A stretch of DNA of 20,352 nt from positions 1 to 20,352 of the forward strand of contig JAUVJE010000012.1 in the NCBI GenBank assembly GCA_030592355.1. The letters are read 5' to 3'. Shown here one piece after another: positions 14,026-20,352 of the stretch. The notes below the pieces were generated by a model. That model saw only the letters and a list, made by a program, of their open reading frames with translations, was not told where the DNA came from and ran no database searches. The position numbers and the translations under genes are program-made. Numbering within the stretch: the first letter of the stretch is position 1; each line of letters opens with the position of its first letter. The DNA is from Clostridia bacterium. Lineage in GTDB: Bacteria; Bacillota; Clostridia; DUPQ01.

Positions 14026-15972
14026 ATGTCAATGCTCAATAAAAAAACAGTGGAAGATATCGAAATTAAAGGTAAAAAGGTCATAACAAGGGTTGATTTT
14101 AATGTGCCTCTTGATAAGCAGGGAAATATCACTGATGACAAGAGAATAAGAGGTGCGCTGCAAACTATCAGATATCTTATTGAAAATGAAGCTAAAGCAA
14201 TATTGGTTTCGCATCTTGGACGGCCTAAAGAAGGTTTTGAACCGGAATTAAGCCTGAAACCTGTTGCGGTAAGGCTTTCTAAGCTATTAGGACAGGAAGT
14301 TATAATGGCTTCTGATGTAATTGGAGACGATGCCTTTTCAAAAGCAGAAGCTTTAAAAGAAGGCGAAGTTATGCTTTTGGAGAATGTAAGGTATCACAAA
14401 GAAGAAATGAAAAACGATCCTGAATTTGCAGAAAAACTTGCTTCGCTGGGCGATATTTTTGTTAATGATGCCTTTGGTACGTCTCACAGAGCTCATGCTT
14501 CAACTGCCGGAATAGCTGCATTCTTACCGGCGGTATGCGGATTTTTAATTCAAAAAGAAATTGAAATAATGGGGAAAGCGCTTAAGAATCCTGAAAAACC
14601 TTTTATTGCGATTCTTGGAGGAGCTAAAGTTTCTGACAAAATCGGCGTTATTGAAAATCTTATTGAAAAAGTTGATACTCTTATTATAGGCGGTGGGATG
14701 GCATATACATTCCTTAAAGCAAAAGGGTACAAAATCGGAAGCTCCCTTTGCGAAGAAGATAAAATTCCTCTTGCAAAGGAACTTATGAGAAAAGCTGAAA
14801 AAAATGATGTCGAAATTATGCTCCCGATTGGTTCGATTGTTATTAAAGAGTTTAAAAATGATACTGAATATAAGTATGTTCCGTCAGATGCGATGCCTGA
14901 CGGCTGGATGGGCGTAGACATTGGTTCTCTTACCATTGAAAAATATGTATCTGCAATAAAAAAGGCTAAAACGATTATTTGGAATGGTCCGATGGGTGTG
15001 TTTGAATTTGAAAATTTTGCAAGAGGAACCGAAGAGATAGCCAAAGCAGTTTCTAAATCGAAAGCAGTATCTATTATTGGAGGAGGCGACAGTGCTGCAG
15101 CCTTGGAACTTCTTGGATATTCAGATAAAGTCACCCATATTTCAACAGGCGGAGGAGCTGCTCTTGAATTCCTTGAAGGTAAGATTCTTCCCGGTATTGA
15201 CGTTTTACTTGACAAAGTTCCGAAAAAGAAGGTGATTGCCGGGAACTGGAAGATGAATAAAACTCCTTCTGAAACAGCTGATTTTATTTCAGAACTTGCG
15301 GAACAGGTAAAAGATGTTAAAGATATAGTGGTTTGCGGAGTGCCCTTTGTATCCCTGCAAACTGCAATTGACGCTGCTGCCGGAACAAACATTGAAATAG
15401 CGGCACAAAATATGCACTGGGAAGACAATGGTGCTTTCACCGGTGAAATTTCGGCACCAATGCTTGTAGATATGGGTATTAAATATGTAATAATAGGTCA
15501 TTCCGAAAGACGTGAATATTTTGCCGAAAGCAGTCATACCGTTAATAAAAAAATACATTCAGCTTTTAAATATGGAATGATTCCAATCGTTTGTGTAGGC
15601 GAATCACTCGATTATAGGGAACTTGGAGTTACCGAAGAACGTGTCAAATTTCAGATTAAAATAGCACTTAATGGATTAAGCGAGGAACAAGTAAAAAAAA
15701 TAGTAATAGCATATGAACCGATATGGGCAATCGGAACAGGTAAAACAGCAACGAGCGAACAGGCTAATGCAGTTTGTAAAATTATAAGGAATATGGTTGA
15801 AAAACTTTATTCGAGAGAAACTTCACGAGCTATCGTAATACAATACGGCGGCAGTGTAAAACCTGCAAATGCTAAAGAATTATTCAATATGTCCGACATA
15901 GACGGAGGGCTGGTTGGCGGTGCAAGTCTAAAAGTCAAAGATTTTACCGCAATCGTCAGGTATGACGGTTAA
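14026..15972 (+). CDS. pgk-tpiA: Bifunctional phosphoglycerate kinase / triosephosphate isomerase fusion
   Basis: One 648-residue protein carries two glycolytic enzymes. Residues 1 to about 398 are a complete PGK: VDFNVP, SHLGRPK, LLENVRYHKEE, NDAFGTSHRAHAS, AILGGAKVSDKIGV, WNGPMGVFE, GGGDSAAAL and TGGGAALEFLEGK. Residues about 400-648 are a complete TIM with catalytic K409 (AGNWKMN), H492 (IIGHSERR), E564 (AYEPIW) and loop-6 residues AIGTGKTA, then YGGSVKP and GLVGGASL. The junction KVPKKKVIAGNW leaves almost no linker and the TIM initiator Met is gone. Both halves have normal length. PGK-TIM fusion is known in Thermotoga maritima; here the frame is continuous, with no stop or shift. The start is ATG 14026, supported by AGGGG at 14014-14018; ATG 13990 is in frame but lacks a ribosome binding site. 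It probably forms an operon with gpmI and eno. Confidence 0.96.
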   Translation: MSMLNKKTVEDIEIKGKKVITRVDFNVPLDKQGNITDDKRIRGALQTIRYLIENEAKAILVSHLGRPKEGFEPELSLKPVAVRLSKLLGQEVIMASDVIGDDAFSKAEALKEGEVMLLENVRYHKEEMKNDPEFAEKLASLGDIFVNDAFGTSHRAHASTAGIAAFLPAVCGFLIQKEIEIMGKALKNPEKPFIAILGGAKVSDKIGVIENLIEKVDTLIIGGGMAYTFLKAKGYKIGSSLCEEDKIPLAKELMRKAEKNDVEIMLPIGSIVIKEFKNDTEYKYVPSDAMPDGWMGVDIGSLTIEKYVSAIKKAKTIIWNGPMGVFEFENFARGTEEIAKAVSKSKAVSIIGGGDSAAALELLGYSDKVTHISTGGGAALEFLEGKILPGIDVLLDKVPKKKVIAGNWKMNKTPSETADFISELAEQVKDVKDIVVCGVPFVSLQTAIDAAAGTNIEIAAQNMHWEDNGAFTGEISAPMLVDMGIKYVIIGHSERREYFAESSHTVNKKIHSAFKYGMIPIVCVGESLDYRELGVTEERVKFQIKIALNGLSEEQVKKIVIAYEPIWAIGTGKTATSEQANAVCKIIRNMVEKLYSRETSRAIVIQYGGSVKPANAKELFNMSDIDGGLVGGASLKVKDFTAIVRYDG

Positions 15973-15983
15973 ACGGAGAAAAT

Positions 15984-17513
15984 ATGAATAAAAAAACTAT
16001 AGCACTGATTATTTTAGACGGGTATGGATTAAGTTCAAATCCACATGGGAATGCAGTTTATATGGCTTCAACACCTAATCTTGATAAGTATTTCAGTAAA
16101 TATCCCAACTCCAGGCTATCGGCAAGCGGAATGGATGTTGGACTGCCGGACGGACAGATGGGTAATTCAGAAGTAGGCCATACCAACATAGGCGCAGGCA
16201 GAGTTGTGTACCAAGACCTGACCAGGATAACAAAATCAATACTGGACGGGGATTTCTTCGAAAAGAAAGAATTTATTGCTGCGATAGAAAATTGCAAAAT
16301 AAATGATTCATCCATGCATCTTATGGGTTTGCTTTCTGACGGCGGAGTGCACAGTCACAATACACATTTGTATGCATTGCTTGATTTGGCAAAAAAGGAA
16401 GGCCTTGAAAAGGTTTATATTCACTGCTTCTTTGACGGAAGGGATGTTTCTCCGGATAGTTCAATAGATTACATTAATCAACTCGAAGAAGTGATTAAAG
16501 AAAAAGGTATAGGTAAAATTGCAACAATAATGGGGCGTTTCTATGCTATGGACCGGGACAATATGTGGGAACGCGTAGAACTCGCATACAATGCAATGGT
16601 AATGGGAGAAGGCAACATAATTGAAAGCGCCGCCGAAGGTGTGCTGGCTTCATATAGTGAGAAAGTTTTCGATGAATTCATTAAGCCCTGTGTAATTGTT
16701 AACGGTGCAGATGATTCATCAACTATCGGTCATAATGATTCAATTATTTTCTTCAATTTCAGACCGGACAGGGCGAGGGAAATCACACGGTCGTTTATTA
16801 AAAAGGATTTTAACGAATTTCCAAGAAAAAAAGGGTATTTCCCCGTTCATTATGTATGTATGTCCCAGTATGACGAGGCGTTTGAAAATGTAAGCGTCGT
16901 ATATAAACCTGAAGAATTGATTAATACATTCGGACAATATATAAGTGAAAAAGGCCTATCGCAATTAAGGATTGCCGAAACAACCAAGTATGCTCATGTT
17001 ACTTTTTTCTTTAACGGGGGCGTTGAGGATGTATTTGAACACGAAGATAGGGCTCTTATAAAAACACCGGAGATTAAAACATTCGATTTAATGCCGGAAA
17101 TGAGTGCTTTTGAAGTTGCTGATGAAGCGGTAAGCCGTATAAAATCAGGTAATTACGATGTAATGATACTCAATTTCGCCAACTGTGATATGGTTGGGCA
17201 TACCGGAATAATCCCGGCCGCGGTTAAAGCAGTGGAAACTGTTGATGAATGCCTTGGAAAAGTTGTAGATGCAATTTTAGAAGCTAAAGGTACAGCATTG
17301 ATAACCGCAGACCATGGTAATGCGGAGGAAATGCTAACGGACGATAATAAGGTAATAACAGCTCATTCAACTAATCCTGTTCCTTTTATTGTGATTGGAC
17401 AGGGAGATATAAAGCTCAGAAACGGCATATTAGCTGATCTTTCTCCAACAATGCTTGGTATACTGGGGCTTGAAAAACCTGAAGAAATGACGGGAAAAAC
17501 ATTGATTCTTTAA
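15984..17513 (+). CDS. gpmI: 2,3-bisphosphoglycerate-independent phosphoglycerate mutase
   Basis: It interconverts 3- and 2-phosphoglycerate using two manganese ions and a phosphoserine intermediate. The 509 residues fit the alkaline-phosphatase-superfamily iPGM. D12 in ILDGYG is a metal ligand and S62 in GNSEVGH is the phosphorylated serine. FFDGRDVSP and GRFYAMDRD lie in the inserted domain, with RPDRAR near 257, KYAHVTFFFNGG near 333, and metal-binding NFANCDMVGHTG and TADHGNAEEM in the C-terminal part. GGAG about 8 nt upstream sets the start. It begins 11 nt after the PGK-TIM stop, consistent with an operon. Confidence 0.97.
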   Translation: MNKKTIALIILDGYGLSSNPHGNAVYMASTPNLDKYFSKYPNSRLSASGMDVGLPDGQMGNSEVGHTNIGAGRVVYQDLTRITKSILDGDFFEKKEFIAAIENCKINDSSMHLMGLLSDGGVHSHNTHLYALLDLAKKEGLEKVYIHCFFDGRDVSPDSSIDYINQLEEVIKEKGIGKIATIMGRFYAMDRDNMWERVELAYNAMVMGEGNIIESAAEGVLASYSEKVFDEFIKPCVIVNGADDSSTIGHNDSIIFFNFRPDRAREITRSFIKKDFNEFPRKKGYFPVHYVCMSQYDEAFENVSVVYKPEELINTFGQYISEKGLSQLRIAETTKYAHVTFFFNGGVEDVFEHEDRALIKTPEIKTFDLMPEMSAFEVADEAVSRIKSGNYDVMILNFANCDMVGHTGIIPAAVKAVETVDECLGKVVDAILEAKGTALITADHGNAEEMLTDDNKVITAHSTNPVPFIVIGQGDIKLRNGILADLSPTMLGILGLEKPEEMTGKTLIL

Positions 17514-17534
17514 GGATTTTACAATCCTTATAAT
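17511..17534 (+). promoter_or_regulatory. Hairpin and possible internal promoter before eno
   Basis: TAAGGATT (17511-17518) and AATCCTTA (17523-17530) form an 8-bp stem starting at the gpmI stop. A consensus TATAAT at 17529-17534 overlaps its 3' arm, but no good -35 lies at 16-18 bp (TTGATT is 21 bp away). There is no T-run, so it is not a normal terminator. It may be a processing or internal-start site. Confidence 0.35.
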
Positions 17535-17560
17535 ATTAAAATAAACCGGAGGATAAAAAA

Positions 17561-18874
17561 ATGAAGCAATATTTGGAAATCGAAAGCGTATATGCGCGTG
17601 AGATAATGGATTCGAGGGGAAACCCTACACTTGAAGTTGAAGTAATTGTTGAAGGCGGGTACATGGGACGCGCTGCAGTTCCTTCAGGTGCCTCTACAGG
17701 TGCATTCGAAGCAGTAGAATTAAGAGACGGCGATAAAAGTCGTTACCTTGGCAAAGGCGTAACAAAGGCGGTATCAAACGTTAATGATGTCATAGCTCCT
17801 GAAATTGAAGGGCAAAACGTACTTGACCAGGCTTTTATAGACATGACGATGATAGATTTGGACGGAACTCCCAATAAAGCAAATCTAGGGGCAAATGCTA
17901 TGTTAGGCGTTTCGCTGGCCGTAGCAAAGGCTGCAGCTGAAACCCTTGGAATATCCTTATATCAGTACATTGGCGGTACCAATGCAAAAATGCTTCCTGT
18001 ACCTATGATGAATATCATTAATGGAGGAAAACATGCAGACAATTCAGTGAGCTGCCAGGAATTTATGGTTATGCCTGTAGGAGCTGATTCATTTAAACAG
18101 GGGCTTCAATGGTGCGCAGAGGTGTATCATACATTGAAAAAAGTATTAAAGAAAAAAGGATACAGCACTGCGGTTGGTGACGAAGGCGGATTCGCTCCTA
18201 ATCTAAAATCTGATGAAGAATCACTTCAGGTTATTGTTGAAGCTATAAAAGCTGCAGGGTTTGAACCAGGCAATCAATTTAAAATTGCAATGGATCCCGC
18301 GGCAACTGAAATGTATGAAGAGGCTAAGACAAAAGGAAAAGAAGGATGCTACTACTTCTGGAAAACTGATATTATGTTCACCCGTGAGGAAATGGTAGAT
18401 TTTTGGGCTGATATGGTTGAAAAATATCCTATTATATCTATTGAAGACGGTCTTGCTGAAGAGGATTGGGAAGGCTGGAAACTCATGAATGAAAGACTGG
18501 GCGATAAAATTCAAATAGTCGGGGATGACCTTTTTGTTACCAATACTAAAAGACTGGGAAAGGGCATACAAATGGGTGTTGCTAATTCAATTCTTATTAA
18601 GGTTAATCAGATAGGCACTTTGACTGAAACGCTTGATGCAATTGAAATGGCCAACAAAGCAGGTTTCACAGCCGTTATTTCGCATCGCTCTGGTGAAACA
18701 GAAGATACCACTATCGCAGACATCGCTGTTGCAACCAACTCAGGGCAAATTAAAACAGGTGCTCCTTCAAGAACAGACAGAGTGGCCAAATATAATCAGC
18801 TTTTAAGAATTGAAGAAGAATTGGGAGAAACCGCAGTGTATCCCGGAATGAATGCGTTCTTCTGTATAAAATAA
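17561..18874 (+). CDS. eno: Enolase
   Basis: It dehydrates 2-phosphoglycerate to phosphoenolpyruvate with magnesium. The 437-residue product is full length: SVYAREIMDSRGNPTLEVEV near residue 9, PSGASTGAFEA near 41, NGGKHADN near 153, and the catalytic glutamate loop GDEGGFAPNL near 206. Metal ligands lie in SIEDGLAEEDWEGW and GDDLFVTN, the catalytic lysine in ILIKVNQIGT near 341, and SHRSGETEDT near 368. GGAGG lies about 8 nt before the ATG. It lies 47 nt after gpmI and closes the glycolytic run; secG follows from a separate promoter. Confidence 0.98.
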   Translation: MKQYLEIESVYAREIMDSRGNPTLEVEVIVEGGYMGRAAVPSGASTGAFEAVELRDGDKSRYLGKGVTKAVSNVNDVIAPEIEGQNVLDQAFIDMTMIDLDGTPNKANLGANAMLGVSLAVAKAAAETLGISLYQYIGGTNAKMLPVPMMNIINGGKHADNSVSCQEFMVMPVGADSFKQGLQWCAEVYHTLKKVLKKKGYSTAVGDEGGFAPNLKSDEESLQVIVEAIKAAGFEPGNQFKIAMDPAATEMYEEAKTKGKEGCYYFWKTDIMFTREEMVDFWADMVEKYPIISIEDGLAEEDWEGWKLMNERLGDKIQIVGDDLFVTNTKRLGKGIQMGVANSILIKVNQIGTLTETLDAIEMANKAGFTAVISHRSGETEDTTIADIAVATNSGQIKTGAPSRTDRVAKYNQLLRIEEELGETAVYPGMNAFFCIK

Positions 18875-18882
18875 ATGGTTGA

Positions 18883-18907
18883 ATCCCATCTGTAATGCAG
18901 ATGGGAT
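18883..18907 (+). terminator. Stem-loop after eno, weak U-tract
   Basis: A 10-bp perfect stem ATCCCATCTG (18883-18892)/CAGATGGGAT (18898-18907) with a 5-nt loop lies just after the eno stop. No clear T-run follows, so it may act as a poor terminator or as a 3'-end stabiliser. Confidence 0.5.
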
Positions 18908-18949
18908 ATTCGGGTTGTCATGTGAATTGCAGGTTGAAATAAAAGTTTC

Positions 18950-18979
18950 TTGCATGCATGCAGCATGCTGTGCTATAAT
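18950..18979 (+). promoter_or_regulatory. Promoter of secG with palindromic spacer
   Basis: TTGCAT (18950-18955) and an extended TGC-TATAAT (18974-18979) have an 18-bp spacer. Two perfect palindromes, TGCATGCATGCA (18951-18962) and CAGCATGCTG (18961-18970), cover the -35 and the spacer, a position suited to a repressor site. The leader to the ATG is about 65 nt. Confidence 0.7.
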
Positions 18980-19050
18980 TCTTATCGCATGATTAGTTAA
19001 AAAGCGGTTAACAGCATAATAAATAACACCAGATGAACGGAGGTGCATAA

Positions 19051-19293
19051 ATGAGTGCTTTGAAAATAATAGTAGGTATACTGCAGATAATTCTCGCAAT
19101 AGCGATAATTGTCGTTGTACTTCTGCAATCAGGCAAAGCAGCCGGTTTATCCGGTAGTATAGCAGGCGGAGCGGAAACATTCTTTGGGAAAAACAAAGGA
19201 CGTACCGTTGATGCTATGTTAGCGAAATATACAACATATATTGCGATTGGATTCATGATAACATCCATAATGCTTTATCTTTTACTAAAATAA
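19051..19293 (+). CDS. secG: Preprotein translocase subunit SecG
   Basis: An 80-residue membrane subunit of the SecYEG channel. It has two hydrophobic segments (about 5-25 and 60-79) joined by the conserved cytoplasmic loop VVLLQSGKAAGLSGSIAGG and ETFFGKNKG. The length is typical for Firmicutes. GGAGGTG lies 6-8 nt upstream of the ATG. secG following eno is a common Firmicute arrangement. It has its own promoter and a strong terminator just after the stop. Confidence 0.96.
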   Translation: MSALKIIVGILQIILAIAIIVVVLLQSGKAAGLSGSIAGGAETFFGKNKGRTVDAMLAKYTTYIAIGFMITSIMLYLLLK

Positions 19294-19321
19294 AAAAAGA
19301 GGCCATGGCCTCTTTTTTTTT
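19294..19321 (+). terminator. Terminator of secG (bidirectional)
   Basis: The palindrome GAGGCCATGGCCTC is flanked by A-run (19294-19298) and T-run (19312-19321). It can end secG on the plus strand and the convergent HPr-like gene on the minus strand. Confidence 0.93.
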
Positions 19322-19360
19322 GTAGATTTTTATTAATTCACATCAGTTTTTAACTTGATT

Positions 19361-19588
19361 TTAAATGAAGTCGCTGATAGCTTTTATTAATTCGGTAGCA
19401 TCATCTGTATATGCCGCCATTTTGATTGGTTTATTTAGATCGAGACTGAAAATACCCATTATGGATTTAGCATCAATAACATACCTGCCGGATTCCAAGT
19501 CTATGTCAAAATTAAAACCTGCTACAATATCAACAAAGTCTTTTACTTCGCTTATAGAATTGAACTTGATATCAATTTCATGTTTCAT
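19361..19588 (-). CDS. HPr-like protein lacking the phosphocarrier histidine
   Basis: A 75-residue protein with the HPr fold pattern. The helix-2 region DAKSIMGIFSLDLNKP (39-54) is a close match to the HPr regulatory Ser-46 site, with S42 as the equivalent serine, and the end TDDATELIKAISDF matches the last helix. The N-terminal loop that carries His-15 (usually GxHARPA) reads SISEVKDF, with no histidine, so it cannot be a normal PTS phosphocarrier. It is comparable in logic to Bacillus Crh, which keeps Ser-46 but has lost His-15. A regulatory role with HPr kinase and CcpA is possible but inferred. It has its own promoter (19618-19646), an AAAGAGG site 7 nt upstream of its ATG, and is convergent with secG. 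Confidence 0.8.
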   Translation of the reverse strand: MKHEIDIKFNSISEVKDFVDIVAGFNFDIDLESGRYVIDAKSIMGIFSLDLNKPIKMAAYTDDATELIKAISDFI

Positions 19589-19617
19589 TATAAAACCTCT
19601 TTCTTTTTCTGAACTTG

Positions 19618-19646
19618 ATTTTAATTAATCATTTAGAAAATGTCAA
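19618..19646 (-). promoter_or_regulatory. Promoter of the HPr-like gene
   Basis: On the minus strand a perfect TTGACA (plus 19641-19646) and TAAAAT (plus 19618-19623) have a 17-bp spacer. The predicted leader is about 25 nt. Confidence 0.85.
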
Positions 19647-19748
19647 TCAAAATTTAGTAACACCTTACGGGTATTAATAAAGAATTCTATGAATATCCTT
19701 CGTTTAATCGATAAATTTGTTTTTCAAGTTATAAAGAAAAGTGATATT

Positions 19749-19757
19749 TGGTATAAT
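19749..19757 (+). promoter_or_regulatory. Extended -10 promoter of the aldose epimerase gene
   Basis: TGG-TATAAT (TATAAT at 19752-19757) is an extended -10 element. No good -35 is visible at the right distance. The start site would lie very near the ribosome binding site AGAAGGAG, giving a short leader. Confidence 0.5.
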
Positions 19758-19776
19758 GATTAAGAAGGAGAAACTA

Positions 19777-20352
19777 ATGATTTATGAAATTAGGAATGAA
19801 TTTATTGTAATTAAATCGAACAGCATTGGTGCAGAGTTAAAAAGCATCAGAAAGACGGGAGACATTGAAAATATTGAATATCTATGGCAGCTGAATCCTG
19901 AAATTTGGGAACGCCAGGCTCCCTTGCTTTTCCCCATAATAGGGAGGCTGAAAGACGGAGAATACGAATATAAAGATAAAACCTACAATATAGATATTCA
20001 CGGCTTTGCAAGATTCAAAGAATTTAAAGCAGAAAGAATTTCAGAAAGTGAAATTTCATTTTATCTTAATGATGATAAGAAAACATTGAAAGTATATCCT
20101 TTTAATTTCAGGCTCATAATTAATTATAAACTTGACGGAGCGAATATTATTAAGACGCATATAATTGAAAACAAAAGCAAGACAGATATGTTCTATGAAG
20201 TCGGGGGACATGAGGGTTATAATCTGTCGTTATTCGAAGATGAGAAAATGGAGGACTATTACATCGAATTTCCCGGAATGGAAATGCTCGAAACATATAC
20301 GGCCGATGAAAATATTATGATGAACCGGGAGAAAACTTCAGTATCTTTAGAA
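19777..20352 (+). CDS. Aldose 1-epimerase (galactose mutarotase-like) family protein, 3' partial
   Basis: The reading frame from ATG 19777 stays open to the window edge (192 codons seen). The N-terminus and the motifs WERQAPLLFPIIGRL (about 44-58), DIHGFARFKEF (about 74-84) and GGHEGYN (about 143-149) match the LacX-like branch of the galactose mutarotase family, which acts on alpha/beta anomers of sugars or hexose-6-phosphates. The catalytic histidines are expected in HGF and GGH; the catalytic glutamate would lie beyond the window. AGAAGGAG lies 7-8 nt upstream. Its substrate cannot be told from this part. It fits the sugar-metabolism context and is divergent from the HPr-like gene. Confidence 0.85.
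   Translation, partial: MIYEIRNEFIVIKSNSIGAELKSIRKTGDIENIEYLWQLNPEIWERQAPLLFPIIGRLKDGEYEYKDKTYNIDIHGFARFKEFKAERISESEISFYLNDDKKTLKVYPFNFRLIINYKLDGANIIKTHIIENKSKTDMFYEVGGHEGYNLSLFEDEKMEDYYIEFPGMEMLETYTADENIMMNREKTSVSLE

Noticed and set aside
14550..15440. 296-codon antisense ORF inside the PGK-TIM gene
   Set aside because: Shadow of a strongly coding plus-strand gene, no ribosome binding site and no recognisable family.
19365..19628. 87-codon plus-strand ORF opposite the HPr-like gene
   Set aside because: The minus-strand frame has the HPr motif, a ribosome binding site and a near-consensus promoter; the plus frame has none.

Overview
The window reads as chromosomal DNA of a low-G+C, probably anaerobic member of the Clostridia (Firmicutes). 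This is inferred from the A+T-rich composition, strong GGAGG-type ribosome binding sites, TTGACA/TATAAT-like promoters with 17-18 bp spacers, the linkage of gap, pgk, tpi, gpmI, eno and secG, a two-subunit Fe-S (class I) fumarase, a DUF1858 redox-disulfide protein and a ferredoxin-tailed DUF362 protein. I cannot name a genus. Almost all genes lie on the + strand; only tRNA-Pro and an HPr-like gene are on the - strand. No phage, insertion sequence or CRISPR is visible.

Layout. 1-644: end of an upstream unit (terminator), a 38-bp tandem repeat, a minus-strand terminator-like hairpin, and tRNA-Pro(GGG) on the minus strand with its own promoter and terminator. 645-2598: a protein with two SSB-like OB folds followed closely by glucose-6-phosphate isomerase (pgi). 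2663-5398: a small membrane protein (Sm_multidrug_ex type), a cytoplasmic sialidase-like beta-propeller protein, and a DapA/NanA-family aldolase preceded by a 17-bp tandem duplication. 5522-7038: a THUMP-type RNA methyltransferase and HU, the latter with a clear promoter and terminator. 7112-9785: fumarase alpha and beta, then a eukaryotic-type NADP-isocitrate dehydrogenase; a 48-bp segment is tandemly duplicated at the ttdB/icd junction. 9839-12784: a DUF1858 protein, a DUF362/ferredoxin gene broken by an apparent 1-nt deletion, trmL, and a peptidase T-like M20 peptidase. 12888-18874: the lower-glycolysis cluster: gap with its own promoter and terminator, then a fused pgk-tpiA gene, gpmI and eno. 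18950-19321: secG with its own promoter and terminator. 19361-19646: a minus-strand HPr-like gene lacking the phosphocarrier histidine. 19777-end: an aldose 1-epimerase-like gene cut by the window edge.

How it works together. pgi, gap, the PGK-TIM fusion, gpmI and eno cover glucose-6-P isomerisation and every step from triose-P to phosphoenolpyruvate except pyruvate kinase. The aldose epimerase and HPr-like protein also suggest a carbohydrate-metabolism neighbourhood. Fumarase and IDH form a small TCA-type unit without aconitase or citrate synthase here. The sialidase-like/aldolase pair looks like a small accessory catabolic module of unknown substrate.

No clear new defence or mobile system is visible. 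The most notable items are the seamless PGK-TIM fusion, the His-less HPr-like protein, the sialidase-like/aldolase pair with a repeat-structured leader, the frameshifted DUF362 gene, and three independent short tandem duplications in non-coding junctions.
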